From: Bifidobacterium stellenboschense
Lineage (GTDB): Bacteria > Actinomycetota > Actinomycetes > Actinomycetales > Bifidobacteriaceae
Assembly (NCBI RefSeq): GCF_000741785.1
Contig: NZ_JGZP01000001.1
Location: forward strand, 1-64,000
DNA: 64,000 bases
Direction of reading: 5' to 3'
Shown: one piece after another, positions 1 through 7,927 of the stretch
Layout of the letters: every line of letters begins with the position of its first letter
Numbering within the stretch: the stretch's first letter is position 1
Program-made: the position numbers and the translations under genes
Notes under the pieces: generated by a model
Seen by the model: only the letters and a program-made list of their open reading frames with translations
What the model was told of the DNA's origin: nothing
Databases searched by the model: none

Positions 1-1044
1 GGCCGACGTCGCGGCCTGCGCCTCCGCCTTCTCGTAGGCGGAGGCGGTCGGCCGCGGCGGGACGAGGCCGGTTCGCTCGCTCACCGACTTCGCGTACCGT
101 TCCAGCTCGACGGCCGCGATCGCGCCGTCGGCGGTCGCGGTGACCACCTGACGCAGGTTCTTCACACGCAGATCGCCGGCCGCGTACACGCCCGGCACGG
201 ACGTTTCGAGATAATCGTGCGTGACGACGTAGCCGTGATCGTCGAGCTCGACGACGCCCCTCACCAGATCGGTGGCGGGCACGTAGCCGGCAAACACGAA
301 CACGCCGAACGTGCCGCCGTCGGCCGGTTTCCACGTTTCAGTCTCGCCGGAGTCGCGGTCGGCGATCGTCGCCTCGCGCAGGCCACCCTGACCGGCGGTG
401 ACGCCCTTCAATTCGACGCCGTAGCGCACGTCGATCTTCGGATTGTTCTTCGCCTCGGCGGCGACCGACGCGTCGCAGGTGAAATCGTCCTCGCGCACGA
501 GCACGGTGACCTTGCTCGCGTACTTCGTGAGGAACACGGACTCCTCGGCCGCGGCGAACCCGCCGCCGACCACGAGCACCTCCTTGCCGGTGAAGAACTC
601 GCCGTCGCAGGTGGCGCAGTAGGCGACGCCACGGCCCGCGTACTCACGCTCGCCCTCGAAGCCGAGCTTGCGCGGGGAGGCGCCGGTGGCGATGAGGATG
701 CCGAAGGTCTTCAGGCCGCCGCGCGTGGTATGCACGGTCTTGACGTCGCCCTCGACGTCGAGGCCGGTCGCTTCGGCGGAGAGGAATTCGGCGCCGAAAT
801 CCTTGGCCTGCTGCTTCATGGTCTGGGTGAGCGCGCGGCCGGTGGTGCGGCCCACGCCCGGATAGTTCACGACCTCGTTGGTGATGGTGATCTGGCCGCC
901 GAAATCGTCCTTCTCGAGCACGAGCACGCGGTAGCGGGCGCGGGCGAGGTACAGGCCCGCGGTGAGGCCCGCGGGGCCGCCGCCGATGACGACGACGTCG
1001 TAGAGGTCGTTCCGGGTGGATTGTTGCGATGATTGTTGCGTCAT
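1..1044 (-). CDS. Thioredoxin reductase-like FAD/NAD(P) disulfide oxidoreductase, C-terminus cut off by window
   Basis: Flavoprotein of the thioredoxin reductase/AhpF superfamily; it probably passes NAD(P)H electrons to the AhpC peroxiredoxin encoded just upstream. The N-terminal FAD-binding glycine motif GGGPAG is at about residues 21-26 and the redox-active pair sits in YCATCDG (Cys143, Cys146). A second dinucleotide-binding VVGGGFAAAEE stretch follows, and a VYAAGD motif lies near residue 310. ATG at 1042-1044 is preceded by AAGGAG. At least 348 codons are visible and the frame is still open at position 1, so the protein is longer than a plain TrxB (about 310-320 residues). Family members with an extra C-terminal domain are known, but that part is not in the window. 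Cytoplasmic. The family is certain; the name ahpF versus trxB is not. Confidence 0.85.
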   Translation of the reverse strand, partial: MTQQSSQQSTRNDLYDVVVIGGGPAGLTAGLYLARARYRVLVLEKDDFGGQITITNEVVNYPGVGRTTGRALTQTMKQQAKDFGAEFLSAEATGLDVEGDVKTVHTTRGGLKTFGILIATGASPRKLGFEGEREYAGRGVAYCATCDGEFFTGKEVLVVGGGFAAAEESVFLTKYASKVTVLVREDDFTCDASVAAEAKNNPKIDVRYGVELKGVTAGQGGLREATIADRDSGETETWKPADGGTFGVFVFAGYVPATDLVRGVVELDDHGYVVTHDYLETSVPGVYAAGDLRVKNLRQVVTATADGAIAAVELERYAKSVSERTGLVPPRPTASAYEKAEAQAATSA

Positions 1045-1060
1045 GAAAGCTCCTTACATA

Positions 1061-1306
1061 CAGGTTCGCCCCCGCCGGCGGGCCCCAACGATCATGGCGA
1101 TTATCGGGTCCGTGGCGACTGGTTCGCCCCCGCTGGCGGGGGCTCCCGGCGCAGCCGGGTGGGGGTGGATGACATTCGCTGCGAATCACCAGAGGACCAC
1201 CTCCAGTCGGCGTTGCCGACAGCCCCCGCCAGCGGGGGCGCGTCTAGCAGAACCGGACCTTGTCGCCGTAGTTGTGGCGACAGCCCCTCGGCAGAGGGGG
1301 CCACTG
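1061..1306. repeat. Cluster of palindromic intergenic units between ahpC and the flavoprotein gene
   Basis: Several short inverted repeats lie side by side: GCCCCCGCTGGCGGGGGC-type hairpins at about 1125-1145 and 1228-1245, a CAGTCGGCGTTGCCGACAG hairpin at about 1204-1222, and a related CCCCTCGGCAGAGGGG unit near 1280. The same modules recur downstream of many genes in this window. They probably act as terminator or mRNA-stabilising hairpins between two co-oriented genes. Confidence 0.7.
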
Positions 1307-1335
1307 CGCGTCGCCTATCGTCTAGGCGATATGGG

Positions 1336-1899
1336 TCACAGCTGGCCGACGAGGTCGAGGCTCGGCTCGATGGTCTCCTCGCCCGGGGTCCAGTTGGCCG
1401 GGCAGACCTGGTCGCCGTGCTCGTAGACGAACTGGGAGGCCTGGACGCGGCGCAGCAGCTCGTCGGCGTTGCGGCCCACGTTGGAGGAGGTGACCTCGTA
1501 GGCCACGACCTTGCCTTCCGGGTTCACGATGAAGTCGCCGCGCTCGGCCATGCCGTCGGCCTCGTTGTAGGTGTCGAGGTCGCGGGCGAGCAGGGCGGTC
1601 GGGTCGGCGAGCATCGGGTACTGGATCTTCGCGATCTTCTCGCTGGCGTCATGCCACGCCTTGTGCACGAAGTGGGTGTCGCAGGACACGGAGTAGATCT
1701 CGCAGCCGATCTTCTTGAACTCGTCGTACTTGTTGGCGAGGTCCTCGAGCTCGGTCGGGCACACGAAGGTGAAGTCGGCCGGGTAGAAGAAGAACACGGA
1801 CCAGTGGCCGAGCACGTCGTCCTTGGTCACTTCCTTGAACTCGCCGTTCTGGAAGGCCTGGACCTTGAAGTCGGTGATTTCATGCTGCAGAAGAGTCAT
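1336..1899 (-). CDS. ahpC: Alkyl hydroperoxide reductase subunit C (2-Cys peroxiredoxin)
   Basis: Typical 2-Cys peroxiredoxin of 187 residues, the usual AhpC length. It reduces H2O2 and organic peroxides in the cytoplasm. The peroxidatic Cys47 is in the motif FVCPTE and the resolving Cys166 is in QVCPANW. The ATG at 1897-1899 follows a GGAAAGGAA ribosome site; an in-frame extension upstream lacks family similarity. The gene is followed on the same strand by the thioredoxin-reductase-like flavoprotein, the standard electron donor arrangement. The pair probably supplies the main peroxide defence, as expected in a bacterium that lacks catalase. Confidence 0.97.
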   Translation of the reverse strand: MTLLQHEITDFKVQAFQNGEFKEVTKDDVLGHWSVFFFYPADFTFVCPTELEDLANKYDEFKKIGCEIYSVSCDTHFVHKAWHDASEKIAKIQYPMLADPTALLARDLDTYNEADGMAERGDFIVNPEGKVVAYEVTSSNVGRNADELLRRVQASQFVYEHGDQVCPANWTPGEETIEPSLDLVGQL

Positions 1900-2027
1900 C
1901 GTCGTTCCTTTCCGGACCCGCGTGGGATTCGCGCGGCGTCCCGCGATCTGTGCAACCTCGTCCATCGTATCCCGGAACCTCCTGCCCCGACCCCGCGGCT
2001 CGCGCAGAGCGATGTATGAACAACATC

Positions 2028-2069
2028 ACACCGCAATGGGATCAGATCACACCGGAATGGGATCAGGTC
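2028..2069 (+). repeat. Two tandem copies of a 21-bp repeat
   Basis: Units begin at 2028 and 2049 and read ACACCGCAATGGGATCAGATC and a near-identical second copy (two differences). The period equals that of the larger arrays starting 40 bp downstream, but the motif differs. Confidence 0.8.
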
Positions 2070-2109
2070 GAGCAAAGAAGCACGGCGGTCTCGGCGCAAC
2101 CCGGACACG

Positions 2110-2227
2110 AACCTGCACGGTTCCGACCGCAACCTGCACGGTTCAGCATGGGAACTGCATGATTCATGTATCTACCTGCACGGTTCCGACCCGAACCTGC
2201 ATGATTCCACCTGCAACCTGTGGACAC
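2110..2227 (+). repeat. Left array: six 21-bp repeats, core AACCTGCACGGTT
   Basis: Six units start at exactly 21-bp steps (2110, 2131, 2152, 2173, 2194, 2215). Each has a 13-bp conserved core close to AACCTGCACGGTT followed by a variable 8-bp spacer; the last unit is degenerate. The array lies upstream of ahpC in the gap between ahpC and the carbonic anhydrase gene. Two helical turns per unit would place every core on one face of the DNA. Function is unknown. Confidence 0.9.
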
Positions 2228-2325
2228 ACCCCGGCAAGAACCCCTGTCTCCAGTCTTCCGCATCCGCCGAAAACCTTGGTTTTCCAACACCTGCCATTCC
2301 GAAGCGCGGCGGCTCTTCAGACCCA

Positions 2326-2443
2326 CACCATGCAGGTTCACGTCTACTTCCTACAGGTTCGCCTCTCAACCGTACAGCTTCTCTCGTCAACCATGCAGGT
2401 TCACCCCTCGGTCATGCAGGTTCGCCTCTCAACCGTGCAGGTT
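2326..2443 (-). repeat. Right array: six 21-bp repeats in inverted orientation
   Basis: Mirror image of the left array: six cores in reverse complement (AACCRTGCAGGTT type), at 2326, 2347, 2368, 2389, 2410 and 2431, again exactly 21 bp apart. About 98 bp of non-repeat DNA separates the arrays. The array ends about 120 bp before the carbonic anhydrase start. Equal copy number, equal period and opposite orientation suggest a dyad organisation or a large cruciform/hairpin. Confidence 0.9.
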
Positions 2444-2564
2444 CCTCCTTTCTTCTCTCCACTCCTTCCCAACTGCACACAAGCCCTTCGGCCCGCGCAC
2501 CTTCTACACTGGAATCCGGCGGATCGTGGCCGCGATTCGCAACGCATACTCCGAGGAGCCCCAC

Positions 2565-3293
2565 ATGTCCGAAGCATTCAGCGAACCGACCGAACCGTTC
2601 GAATCCCATGACACCCCCGAAGCGAAGGCGAACGCCGCGTGGAGCCGCCTGCTGCAGGGCAACCGCCGCTTCGCTTCGGGCGCGGCCGAGCACCCGTGGC
2701 AGGACCGCGAGACCCGCGAGCGCCTGCTCGACGGCCAGCATCCGGACGCGGCCGTGCTCTCCTGCTCCGATTCGCGCGTACCTCCGGAGATCATCTTCGA
2801 TCAGGGCCTCGGCGACCTGTTCGACATCCGCACGGCCGGCGAGGTGCTCGACGACGCGGTCATCGCCTCGCTTGAATACGCGGTGGAGCATCTGGGCGTG
2901 AGCCTCATCGTCGTGCTCGGCCATGAGGGCTGCGGAGCGGTGAAGGCGGCGGTGGACGGCGTCGCCGAACTCGCCACCCGGTTCGACGACTGCGACTGCT
3001 TTGATGTGCCGGAAGGCGCGGCCCGCGACGAGGCGCACGCCGACCACTTGGAGGCGATGCTCGCCGCGCAGGATTCGCCGATCGTACGCGAGGTGGGCGC
3101 GTCCGTCGCGCAGGCGATGGACGCCGATCTGGAGGATTCCGCCGATTTCGAGCGCGCGCACGTGGCCCGCACGATCGAGCTGCTGGCCGATGGCAGCGAG
3201 GTGATCAGTCTCGCGCTGGCCGAGGGACGCCTGATGATCGCCGGCGCCCGCTACGTGATGCACGACGGCCTGGTCGAAGTGCTGTCGTTCTAA
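2565..3293 (+). CDS. Beta-class carbonic anhydrase
   Basis: Zinc enzyme that interconverts CO2 and bicarbonate, supplying bicarbonate for carboxylation reactions. Zinc ligands are visible as Cys67 and Asp69 in CSDSR and His120/Cys123 in GHEGC; Arg71 forms the usual Asp-Arg dyad. Predicted 242 residues, slightly longer than the usual 200-230 because of an acidic insert at about 138-165. ATG at 2565 is chosen because GAGGAG precedes it and because the family fold starts soon after. Monocistronic; the upstream region is occupied by the right 21-bp repeat array. Cytoplasmic. Confidence 0.95.
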   Translation: MSEAFSEPTEPFESHDTPEAKANAAWSRLLQGNRRFASGAAEHPWQDRETRERLLDGQHPDAAVLSCSDSRVPPEIIFDQGLGDLFDIRTAGEVLDDAVIASLEYAVEHLGVSLIVVLGHEGCGAVKAAVDGVAELATRFDDCDCFDVPEGAARDEAHADHLEAMLAAQDSPIVREVGASVAQAMDADLEDSADFERAHVARTIELLADGSEVISLALAEGRLMIAGARYVMHDGLVEVLSF

Positions 3294-3530
3294 AACGTTT
3301 CCGGGCGCGCCGCCGCCCCCGAGATCACCGTTGCACCGGGCACGCCGCCGTTGGGCGGACATGCCCGGCACGCGCGAAACGCGCCCGGAGTACATTGTGA
3401 TAGACATCGCGGCCGCGTGCGACGCATCGTCACGACATATCGCCACATGACGCATCATCGCGCAACGCCGCCGAGCAGAAGAGCCACAGAACCAACGAGA
3501 GACACCTGTCAGAGAGAAGAAGTCACGGCC

Positions 3531-4034
3531 ATGCCTTTGCCAGCACTCACCGTATACGTCGGTTCCGTCGGCCACGCCATCAATCCCACGCGCGCGTCGG
3601 TCATCGGACGCGCCGCCGATTGCGACGTGATCGTCGGCGACCCGCACGTCTCCCATCATCACGCCCGACTCACGCCGACCGCCGACGGCTGGCTGCTGGA
3701 GGATCTGGGCAGCGCGAACGGACTGTCGGTCAACGGCGTACGCGTCACGCAGATTCTGATCGCCAACACGACGACGGTGATGCTGGCGGAGAACGTCGGC
3801 ATCATCTGCGCGGTGGCGCCGCAAGCCGCGACACCGCAGACCACGCAAGCTCCACAGACACCGCAAGCCCCTCAGACACCGGCTGTCGCGCCGCCTCCCG
3901 CCACGACGCGCCCGCGGCCCCGTCCGCTCCCGTGTCAATCTCCCAGCCGGCCCGCCCCGCACAGTCCGCGCGACCGATGCCGCCGGCGCGACCGGTGCCG
4001 CCGCGCAACACCGCAGTCCCGCCGTCCGCACTGA
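3531..4034 (+). CDS. N-terminal FHA domain part of an FHA-FHA-ABC transporter, frameshifted in the linker
   Basis: The first about 95 residues form a forkhead-associated (phosphothreonine-binding) domain with the signature GRAADCDVIVGDPHVSHHHA and a SANGLSVNG strand. A Pro/Ala/Gln-rich linker follows. Near 3908 the natural Ala/Pro-rich frame jumps to another frame (one G appears missing), so this frame becomes Arg-rich and stops at 4032-4034. Continuing in the corrected frame gives an Ala-Pro-Ser linker that rejoins the downstream FHA-ABC frame near 4155. The intact product would resemble mycobacterial Rv1747. ATG at 3531 follows a weak GAGAGAAGAAG ribosome site. Whether the break is biological or a base-call error cannot be told here. 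Confidence 0.75.
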   Translation: MPLPALTVYVGSVGHAINPTRASVIGRAADCDVIVGDPHVSHHHARLTPTADGWLLEDLGSANGLSVNGVRVTQILIANTTTVMLAENVGIICAVAPQAATPQTTQAPQTPQAPQTPAVAPPPATTRPRPRPLPCQSPSRPAPHSPRDRCRRRDRCRRATPQSRRPH

Positions 4035-4301
4035 CGGCGCCGACGGCCCCAGCAACACCGACGGCACCCGTTCCGTCACAGCGCCAGCCGGTGCCGCCGC
4101 AGCAGCGCCCGACGGCATCAACGCGGCCCGCGGCGCCCGCGGCCCCGTCCGCTCCCCGCGCAGTCCGCGCCCCGCGGCTCCGCGTTCCCCAGCATCGCGA
4201 AATCCCTGCCGACGCCGCCCACGCCGGGCAGCCCCGCCGCGCCCACGCCGGGCGCGAACGTCCCCGAACCGTCCTCCCCGACCGGCCTGTACGGCACGGT
4301 G

Positions 4302-6314
4302 ATGGCGGGCAGCACGCAGGCGCAACGACTCGAATCGCAACTGAAACCGTCGCGCGTGCTCGGCGATTTCGACCCGAAACGCGACCAGAACGGCGTGATC
4401 GGCCGCATCTCCTCCTGCACGATCCGCGTGAACGACTTCCTCGTCTCCCGCAAACACTGCGCGCTCGAGGCGACGCCGAGCGGCATCCTCCTGACCGATC
4501 TCAACTCGGCGAACGGCACGTATGTGAACGGCCGCCGCGTCGCCAAGATCTGGTTGGAGGAAGGCGACGTGGTCACGGTCGGCAACACCGATCTGACCGT
4601 GCACGAGGGCGTATTGCAGGACCGCGCGCCGCTCGGCGGCACCGACGCGGTCATCGCGGAGAACATCGGACTGACCGTCGGCAAGGGCGTGCGTCTGCTC
4701 GACGGCATCGACGCCGTGTTCGCAAAGGGCACACTCACCGCCGTGATCGGACCGTCCGGCGCCGGCAAGTCGACGTTCACGTCGATCGTCGCCGGCCTCA
4801 ACTCCCCCACCGAAGGCCATGTGATCTTCGACGGCTACGACGTGCACCAGAACATCGAACTGCTGCGCAGCCGTATCGGCTTCGTACCGCAAGACGACGT
4901 CGTGCATCGCAAGCTCACCGTCGACGCGGCGCTCGAATACGCGGCGAAACTGCGTCTGCCGGGATCGTCGAAGTCGGAACGCGCCGAGATCATCGACAAC
5001 GTGCTCGCCGAACTGGAGCTCACGGAACGCCGCCACAACCGCATCGACCGGCTGTCCGGCGGCCAGCGCAAACGCGTGTCCACCGCGATCGAGCTGCTCA
5101 CCGGGCCGGAACTGCTCATCCTCGACGAGCCGACATCCGGCCTCGACCCGTCGCTCGACCAGACGGTGATGAAGATGCTGCGCCAGCTCGCCGACGCGGG
5201 GCGCGTCGTGCTCGTCGTCACCCATTCGCTCACCTACGTGGAGAAGTACTGCGACAACGTGCTCATGCTCGCGCCCGGCGGCCATCCCGCGTTCTTCGGC
5301 ACACCGGCGGAGATGCGTCAGGCGTTCGGCGACAAGGATTGGGCGGACATCTTCAACGACGTGACCGAATCGCCGACGCAGGTGTATTCGATCCGCGACA
5401 CGCATCAGCGCACGATCGAGGCGCGCAAGCAGGTCAAGCAACATACGAGCCATGAGAAACCGGCGAAGGTGTTCCGGTTGAAGCAGATGGCCACGCTGGT
5501 CACGCGCCAGCTGCATCTCATCGTCGCCGATCCGGGACTACTGGTCTTCCTGCTGTTGCTGCCGCTGCTGCTCGGCCTGCTCTCGCTCGTCGTGCCCGGC
5601 TCGCACGGATTGGGCGAGCCGGACTTCAAGGATGCGGCCACCGAGCCGAGCCAGCTGCTCGCGCTCGTGATCCTCGGCGCGTGCTTCATGGGTTCGGCGC
5701 TGTCGGTGCGCGACATCGTCTCCGAACGCGCGATCTACGACCGTGAACGTGCGGTGGGATTGTCACCGAGCTCGTACACGCTGTCGAAGCTCATCGTGAT
5801 GGCGTTGCAGACGCTGCTGCAGGCGGCGATCCTCACGGCGGCGGTGAGCATCGGCAAGCCGCGGCCGGAGAGCGGCGTGATCACCGATTCGGGCGTGCCC
5901 GAGCTGGTGCTCGTCGTGTGGCTGACCGCGTGGGCGTCGGCGATGCTCGGCGAGGTGGGTTCGGCGCTCGTCAAATCGGGCGAGCAGACGATGCCGCTGC
6001 TCGTGATCCTCGTGATGGCGCAGCTCGTGTTCTCCGGCGGCATGATCCCGGTGACCGACCGTGACGGCCTCGAACAGGCCTCGATGGTGTTCCCGGGCCG
6101 TTGGGGCTTCTCGGCGGCCGCGGCGGACATCGGCCTCAACAAGCTGCTGTACGGCCCGACCAAGGTGCCGACGTTCAAGAAGGACGACCTGTGGAAGAAC
6201 ACGCCGGACCAGTTCTGGTTCGACATCGCGATCCTCGTGGTGATGGTGGTCGTGTTCACGATCGTGCTGCGCGTGCTCGTCAGCAACGTCGTCGCCAAGA
6301 TGCGCCGCCGGTAG
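4302..6314 (+). CDS. FHA domain-containing ABC-2 type exporter (ATPase fused to membrane domain)
   Basis: Contains a second FHA domain (about residues 20-100; GRISSCTIRVND, SRKHC, NSANGTYVNG), an ABC ATPase (Walker A GPSGAGKS at about 150-157; signature LSGGQRKRVS; Walker B LLILDEPTSGLDP) and a C-terminal ABC-2 membrane domain with about six hydrophobic segments from roughly residue 400. The architecture matches the Rv1747/WHITE-like half transporters that are regulated by Ser/Thr kinases through FHA binding. The open frame extends upstream of the ATG, without a ribosome site, into a Pro-rich linker (SLPTPPTPG), so this is most likely the rear half of one gene beginning at 3531. Substrate unknown; cell-membrane exporter by family. 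Confidence 0.8.
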   Translation: MAGSTQAQRLESQLKPSRVLGDFDPKRDQNGVIGRISSCTIRVNDFLVSRKHCALEATPSGILLTDLNSANGTYVNGRRVAKIWLEEGDVVTVGNTDLTVHEGVLQDRAPLGGTDAVIAENIGLTVGKGVRLLDGIDAVFAKGTLTAVIGPSGAGKSTFTSIVAGLNSPTEGHVIFDGYDVHQNIELLRSRIGFVPQDDVVHRKLTVDAALEYAAKLRLPGSSKSERAEIIDNVLAELELTERRHNRIDRLSGGQRKRVSTAIELLTGPELLILDEPTSGLDPSLDQTVMKMLRQLADAGRVVLVVTHSLTYVEKYCDNVLMLAPGGHPAFFGTPAEMRQAFGDKDWADIFNDVTESPTQVYSIRDTHQRTIEARKQVKQHTSHEKPAKVFRLKQMATLVTRQLHLIVADPGLLVFLLLLPLLLGLLSLVVPGSHGLGEPDFKDAATEPSQLLALVILGACFMGSALSVRDIVSERAIYDRERAVGLSPSSYTLSKLIVMALQTLLQAAILTAAVSIGKPRPESGVITDSGVPELVLVVWLTAWASAMLGEVGSALVKSGEQTMPLLVILVMAQLVFSGGMIPVTDRDGLEQASMVFPGRWGFSAAAADIGLNKLLYGPTKVPTFKKDDLWKNTPDQFWFDIAILVVMVVVFTIVLRVLVSNVVAKMRRR

Positions 6315-6338
6315 CGAAACATGACGCATGACGCGGCT

Positions 6339-6381
6339 GCGGGTCGGTGGATGACGCGTGACGCCCCATCCATCGACCCGC
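6339..6381 (+). terminator. Stem-loop after the FHA-ABC gene
   Basis: GCGGGTCGGTGGATG (6339-6353) pairs with CATCCATCGACCCGC (6367-6381), 15 bp with one G-T pair and a 13-nt loop, 25 bp after the stop codon. No U-tract follows, as is common in high-GC actinobacteria. Confidence 0.6.
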
Positions 6382-6458
6382 GTCGTCCGCGAGTGCGCAC
6401 GCGCACGCTGCTGGTATGATTCGTCGTCCTCCGGAAACCGATCTCACCGCCATCGATA

Positions 6459-7595
6459 TCATCGGACAGCGAGATATTCGCCGAGATGCGGTACGGCGAA
6501 TTCGACCTTTCCATGGCCCGCCGAACGAATCAGCTTGTCCTTGATGAGTATCGCACGATACTTGCCAACCCAGCTCCGGCTTCGATGTACCCTCTGCGCG
6601 ATGTCGGAGACACGCGTGGGTTCGGGCGCGTCCTGAGCCATGGCGTTCAGGAACAGCCGCTCCGCCTCGGAGGTTCCGTCCAGCGCGGGGGCGCAGACGG
6701 CATCGTCGAAGGCGAGCAATGCGTCCTTCACGCCTGAGTCCACATCATGCGCGGTGATGGCGTCCGATCCCCGGCGTTCCGCGGATTGCCACATGTAGTA
6801 ACCGATTAGCTGCACCATGTACGGATAACCGTCGGATTGCTGCGCGGCGCAAAGCGCATCCTCCTCACTGATGGTTTTGCCGGAATCGGCGACGGTCTCC
6901 AAGAACGCGTTTTTCACATCCACAAGCGGCACGTTATCGAGTTCACGCCTCAATGCACGGCGCAGGAATGTGGTCACCTCGTTGTCAAGCAGTTCGTTGA
7001 CCATATACGGCAATCCCGCGAAGACTATCGCCACGCCTTTTTTGTCGGCGTCCGGGATATCGCTTTCATCGGCGTCGGCGATGACATGCTGTATCGCCGT
7101 CGCTATGGCGACCACGTCGCCATGGGAAGCGGCCTGGGTCTCATCGATGGTGATGAGGACCCCCTTCCCCTTACCGATTTTCCGGCTTCCCAAACGGGTG
7201 TTGATGGCATTGCGCAACGTCAGCGGATTGGCCACAGCGGAGAGATGCGCCTGCCCCAAACTTGCGGTGGCCACACCGGGTATGCCGATGGACGGACTGA
7301 TTGTGGCTTGGTCGAACCGTATTCCCGTCGGGGAGAGCGTCTGCACCAGCCGCGAGACCAGTCCTTCGGATGCGGTTTCCCCTATGGTCTCCCAATGTTG
7401 GGCTCTGGCGATACGGCGGAACTCGGTGAGCATGACGGTTTTGCCGAACCCGCGTTGTCCGGTGATCAGCATGATGCGTCCGGGAGCCCCGGCACCATTC
7501 GCCAAGGCCTCCGAAAAATCCTCGATGATGGATTGGCGTCCGATGAGAATCGGCGGCATCTTACCGGCCGTGGGCTTGAACGGGTTGACCGCCAT
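6459..7595 (-). CDS. P-loop AAA-type ATPase with C-terminal winged helix
   Basis: Predicted 378 residues. Walker A is GQRGFGKT (residues 46-53) and Walker B VLITIDE (about 147-153); an AGLPY segment (about 194) resembles a sensor region. The last 50 residues (RVSDIAQRVHRSRSWVGKY) look like a winged-helix DNA-binding domain. This is the layout of the archaeal/STAND-like ATPases often called simply ATP-binding protein in bifidobacteria; no specific role is established. ATG at 7593-7595 has a strong GGGGGAGGAG site. Codon use is visibly less GC-biased than in neighbours, hinting at horizontal acquisition. The 10-bp repeat tract lies directly upstream. Confidence 0.75.
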   Translation of the reverse strand: MAVNPFKPTAGKMPPILIGRQSIIEDFSEALANGAGAPGRIMLITGQRGFGKTVMLTEFRRIARAQHWETIGETASEGLVSRLVQTLSPTGIRFDQATISPSIGIPGVATASLGQAHLSAVANPLTLRNAINTRLGSRKIGKGKGVLITIDETQAASHGDVVAIATAIQHVIADADESDIPDADKKGVAIVFAGLPYMVNELLDNEVTTFLRRALRRELDNVPLVDVKNAFLETVADSGKTISEEDALCAAQQSDGYPYMVQLIGYYMWQSAERRGSDAITAHDVDSGVKDALLAFDDAVCAPALDGTSEAERLFLNAMAQDAPEPTRVSDIAQRVHRSRSWVGKYRAILIKDKLIRSAGHGKVEFAVPHLGEYLAVR

Positions 7596-7663
7596 GCGAC
7601 TCCTCCCCCTGCAATCGTCAGGTGCGCTCCGAAAGACTGGAGGGCACCTTGAACATCAAATCA

Positions 7664-7743
7664 CACCGTTATGCACCAATGTACACGAATGTACACCATT
7701 ATATACCGATGTACACCGATGTACACCACAGCACGCCGATGCA
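7664..7743. repeat. Eight tandem 10-bp repeats, consensus CACCGATGTA
   Basis: Eight consecutive 10-bp units from 7664 to 7743 vary around CACCGATGTA (for example CACCAATGTA, CACGAATGTA, CACCGATGTA). The tract is 69-148 bp upstream of the ATPase start codon, so a role in that promoter is conceivable. One unit per helical turn would align all copies on one DNA face. Confidence 0.85.
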
Positions 7744-7827
7744 GTCCGCCAGCATTACCCACCAGCACAGCCTGCGCCACACCCCGCCGATGATGCCGCC
7801 GTCACCCCGCCGTCCACCCCGGAACGA

Positions 7828-7882
7828 CCTTGCGGTCCGCACGCCGTTTCATATGAAACAAAACAGTGCACGGACCGCAAGG
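7828..7882 (-). terminator. Nested stem-loop after the GH172 operon
   Basis: CCTTGCGGTCCG (7828-7839) pairs with CGGACCGCAAGG (7871-7882); inside lies the perfect 14-bp palindrome GTTTCATATGAAAC (7846-7859). It sits 46 bp beyond the GH172 stop codon and likely ends the operon. Confidence 0.65.
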
Positions 7883-7927
7883 AGGAAGGGAAGAGGAAAA
7901 AGGGGAAGAGAAAACGGGAGAGGTCCG

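Noticed and set aside
1823-2611. Open frame reading across both 21-bp arrays, giving repeated heptapeptides such as TCTVPTR
   Set aside because: A 21-bp period is seven codons, so any frame without a stop in one unit stays open. The frame overlaps ahpC on the other strand and has no ribosome site or recognisable product.
3531-4034. Separate single-FHA-domain gene ending at 4034
   Set aside because: The natural linker continues in a shifted frame into the second FHA-ABC part, and the tail in this frame is an unnatural Arg-rich sequence. It is better read as part of one gene.
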